Origin: Tubiluchus corallicola
Lineage: Eukaryota; Priapulida; Priapulimorpha; Priapulimorphida; Tubiluchidae
Length of the DNA: 64,000 bases
Assembly (NCBI GenBank): GCA_030141605.1
Contig: JAQGDQ010001024.1
Coordinates: 1 to 64,000, forward strand
Direction: 5' to 3'
The translations under genes were made by a program, and so were the position numbers. The notes under the pieces are model-generated. The model saw only the letters and a list, made by a program, of their open reading frames with translations. It was not told where the DNA came from and did no database searches. This document shows, one piece after another, positions 28,421 through 64,000 of this stretch. How positions within the stretch are numbered: position 1 is the stretch's first letter; every line of letters begins with the position of its first letter.

Positions 28421-29075
28421 TGAAATGGATGCAAAACCAAAAGTTTGTGTTCCTCCAAAAAGTTTCTTTATTCTGTAATAAATACAATGATTTGAAAGAG
28501 CAAATTTTAACAGGAGAAAATGAAACGAGCATTTGAGCAATCAGGTTAGATACAACACAATATGAGATCTACAAGATACCATAAAGGTATTACAGGAACA
28601 CGCCGCAACAGCTATTGCTCACAAAAACTACATGGATCAAGTTTTAGCTGCAACATCAAATAAATACTTCACAAGTATTGAAATACAAGCTGAAAAACAA
28701 AACTGCCACTGCAATGAAATTAATTAATAATGACTTACGTTGTTAGAGCCTTTAGCAATTACACAGACGGAATGAGAACTCCAAGGAATCAACAACAACG
28801 TTGTCACTACAATAAACTCGTAAGAGAGTTACAGACATAATGTTCAGACACAACGCAAGAGCAATGCCCGAGAGAATCAAAAGCCGGGTAAAATGTCAGA
28901 CAACTACTATAGCTAGAGCGAAAGATCAAAAAGCGAATATATTCAAGGATATTAGGTGCTTCAATTTTAAAAGAGTGACTACAGTAAAAGGCAAAAGTCT
29001 ACTAAATAAACAAACAGGTGGCAGCACCGTGGCAGTAACTAAATAAAGACCAAAAGGGCCTATGCACCCGCTACA
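28421..29075 (-). repeat. BEL/Pao LTR 3, solo-like, flanked by CTCAA
   Basis: 655 bp, flanked on both sides by CTCAA and on the right by unique DNA. This is the structure of a solo LTR left after LTR-LTR recombination. It is the only LTR here with both target-duplication copies next to it. Confidence 0.9.
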
Positions 29076-29776
29076 CTCAATGTGCAAGAGTTTACAATTT
29101 TTCTCACAAAGTTTAATTTTCGACTATCTATTAAATAATTCACAGGCATTGCGCCACAAAAATACATTAACAATTTGACGCTTTCATTTTGTCTAAAACC
29201 GAATATTTTTCTATAAGCAGTGTTCCATTTACAGGTGATCTCAAAGCTTGTGAAAGAACTAAGACAACAGTTGAATAATGCATTTCATGATGAAATGTTG
29301 TGTAAAATCAAATAAACTTTTCTTACATTCAGTTTTTATTATTGCTTCTTTCGTTGTAAAAACATTGTAATAACATTGATCTCGTTTCACTTCAAATCAT
29401 GTACTTTGTTCCACTGTGCATTCGAGTTTCCACATGCCAATGTCTTCATAGACAATAAATCTGTACCATTTTACAGAACAGCACCATTATATTCACATCA
29501 TAACCCCACACTGGTCACTGAATACTAAATATATTCATGATCAGCCTGTGAATGGGGTGTAAGACACTGGCTGCTTTTGGAGTACAATGCTCCCTATTCC
29601 TGCTGTGTTTGCACTGCAGTAAATCAATAAAGCACTTTCACTACAAATCTGTGTGCAAGTATACACAAAGCTTAAGCACAGACGGGGTTGCTACAAGTAA
29701 AATGATTAGGTTGGTTGTATAGTGGTAGTACGTGTGTGAGCGATGTGTGTAGCTGTTTATGAACGTTGAGTAATGG

Positions 29777-29863
29777 CAGGGCCGGAACTAGATGTGGCAA
29801 ACAGGGGGGGCGCAAATTTGGACAAGGGGGCGCCCCGCTCGCTCCCCCCTAGTTCCGCCCCTG
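29777..29863. mobile_element. hAT-like MITE, family B, 87-bp minimal copy
   Basis: Only the two ends remain, fused through a short GC-rich centre, yet AGTAATGG is duplicated exactly on both sides. Confidence 0.9.
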
Positions 29864-29939
29864 AGTAATGGCAAAGCTATAAGACTTGGATTAGGAAATA
29901 ACACTTTTATTAAGTAACATTACAATATAATAAATGTAT

Positions 29940-30115
29940 AGCAATGCCAAAAGCCCCTGATCTACGAGAGACGTCCGACGTCCTGTTCATGAGTGAGGAG
30001 TCTAACTCAAGCCCTGCGGCGAGTTGGTGTCACGGCATCCCTGTCAGCTGCGTGCGCAGTCTGACAAATGGGTCAGTTCGTCGTCACGTGACACCGCGCC
30101 TTAAATTTCCTTATT
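29940..30115. other. unassigned GC-rich block in intergenic DNA
   Basis: About 175 bp of higher GC with a CACGTG E-box, preceded on the left by ACTTTTATTAAG (a poly(A)-type signal on the minus strand). Could be an LTR fragment or an old 3' UTR; no coding similarity seen. Confidence 0.3.
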
Positions 30116-30634
30116 TGGCTTGGCTTCATGAATACTCTTCTTGGCATAATTATTTGACATTTAACATATTTTAACAGGTTCTCTTTACTCTACAAGCTTA
30201 GCTTGAACTTCACAGTAGTTTTTGCTTCTAGTATAACTGAAGTATAACCAGTTATCTCATAACAATATTCTAACAACATTGTTTCTGTTATCATTTCAAT
30301 AAAATATATTACTTCTATTTTAGTTTATTTCCTGTTTATTTTACTATAGCTGCAAGAATGGTTCCGGTGTGTACTTTAAGATGAAAGTCAAGCAACATCT
30401 TGCATGGTTAGTAACTGGATGGATGACCACCTGAAAAACTGCTTGTGAGTGATTTCACATGCAATACTGCCTCTTAATGGTTTTTCTGTTCGAGTGAGAA
30501 TACACATATCTGAACTTTGATATTATGTCTCTAGAAGTTCTCTATTTCATCATTTATTCGTTTATTTGCACACCTAAACACTCACTCAATCATACATTCA
30601 AATGTCCATTCATGCATACATACTCAATATTTAA

Positions 30635-31081
30635 CCCTTTCAGTCCCAAATTCTTTTTTTAATAAGAACAATTTTTTTGGCTTGGTACTTTTGTTCAGTA
30701 TATCCATCTTGTTTGCACTTAAAAATTATTTTTTTCTACCTGTGCCCGTGTGCTAAATATAGCCTGTATCCCACGGGATACATTGGGATTCAATGGTTGC
30801 TAAACATGATAAAAAGCAAATGCTGATAATTTTTTAAAGTATTTAAGACATTTAGTATGCATGCTATGCTGATCTGTACAAAGTCGTCTCTAAAGTACTG
30901 TACCTTGCACAGGTTTTTATGCTATGTAGATTTTCTAGTTTGCCATTTTATCACCATTTTTAGTCTATTGTTATTGGGTTAAATCAAAATAACTATTAAC
31001 AGATCAAATAACTGTCATTTTATTAGTTTTAAAGGCAGAAAATATTCTCGTATCCAACGGGATACAACGCGTATGAAAGGG
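30635..31081. mobile_element. piggyBac-like MITE, full copy
   Basis: 447 bp between TTAA (30631-30634) and TTAA (31082-31085). The ends are CCCTTTCA and TGAAAGGG. Near each end is a GTATCC--CGGGATAC imperfect palindrome. There is no coding capacity. The TTAA target and CCC...GGG ends are typical of the piggyBac superfamily. Confidence 0.85.
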
Positions 31082-31221
31082 TTAAATTAAAAGTTGAATC
31101 ACTTGCCAACTCATTCTTTCATACATACAATCAAGGTAAGAAGAGAGAGAACATACGTAAGAGAACAAACACAGTTGCTAAGAAAACCCGTAAATTTATG
31201 AAATGTAAATATTTAGGAATA

Positions 31222-31227
31222 TTTATT
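31222..31227 (-). terminator. CCDC146: candidate poly(A) signal of the CCDC146-like gene
   Basis: AATAAA on the minus strand, about 170 nt past the stop codon. This is a normal distance for a 3' UTR, but the region is AT-rich and the hexamer could be chance. Confidence 0.45.
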
Positions 31228-31397
31228 CAGATAAATACACGAGTTATTGAATCAAAATTGTTTCACAAATAAATATAGCACTTTAAACAATCAATAATAA
31301 ATGAACGACGAATAAATAAACCATTAAATAATAAATAATCAAGAGATAAAAATGATACAAAATTAAGAAGTATTGTGAGAAAGTACAAGAATTGTTT

Positions 31398-63776
<32,379 letters not shown>

Positions 63777-63892
63777 CTACAAATAATAATTTGTAAACAC
63801 ATCTCAGTTTGTAAACACATCTCAGAACAAAATCAAGATCATAATGGTCATTTAAATTTTAGACTTGCCAGCATCTTAATTATTTCATTTAA

Positions 63893-64000
63893 CCCTTTCA
63901 GTCCGAAATTAGTTTTTTAATAAGAAAAATTTTTTTGGCTTGGCACTTTTAATCAGTATGTCCATCTTGTTTACACATAATTTTTTTCTACCTGTGCCCG
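63893..64000. mobile_element. piggyBac-like MITE, cut by the window edge
   Basis: TTAA (63889-63892) then CCCTTTCAGTCC and the family's left part; continues past the window. Confidence 0.8.

Noticed and set aside
29944-30174. 76-codon plus-strand frame in intergenic DNA
   Set aside because: Short, no recognisable domain, no splice or promoter context; kept only as an unassigned GC-rich block.

Overview
The window is nuclear DNA from an invertebrate animal, probably marine. The signs are two intron-rich genes with GT-AG splice sites, a gene for a motile-cilium/flagellum protein, a young BEL/Pao retrotransposon, several families of non-autonomous DNA transposons with intact target-site duplications, a tRNA-derived SINE and very long microsatellites. 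The phylum cannot be fixed from this sequence.

Layout. (1) 559-17603, minus strand: a gene for a b(0,+)-type amino acid exchanger of the SLC7 family. I resolve ten coding exons, including a 34-nt microexon and a terminal exon about 4.9 kb from its neighbour. They join in one frame to 503 codons plus stop. (2) About 17.7-31.4 kb: intergenic DNA dominated by a BEL/Pao element. It reads LTR, internal region, LTR and a truncated second internal region, followed by a second copy of the left flank with a solo-like LTR (18581-29075). (3) 31398 to beyond the right edge, minus strand: the 3' fifteen exons (784 codons including stop) of a long coiled-coil protein that best fits CCDC146 (MBO2 in Chlamydomonas). 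Its 5' end lies outside the window. Exon phases agree across both genes, which is the main support for the models; one donor (exon at 52486-52650) is less certain.

The introns are crowded with repeats. There are three hAT-like MITE families (six, three and three copies), five piggyBac-like MITEs with TTAA targets, four pogo/Tigger-like elements with TA targets, unclassified inverted-repeat elements, solo LTRs, two LINE 3' ends and a SINE. Most introns of the CCDC146-like gene carry their own tandem array (15, 16, 20, 48, 93, 101 or 103 bp units, pentamers, CT/GT/TGTA tracts). An EF-hand (swiprosin/EFHD-like) pseudogene lies antisense in one intron.

The two genes share strand but no evident function: one is a plasma-membrane transporter subunit, the other a structural protein of cilia and centrioles. 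The strongest unusual signals are a minisatellite built from the splice donor of its neighbouring exon, the duplicated solo-LTR/element structure, and 66- and 87-bp hAT remnants with perfect 8-bp target duplications.
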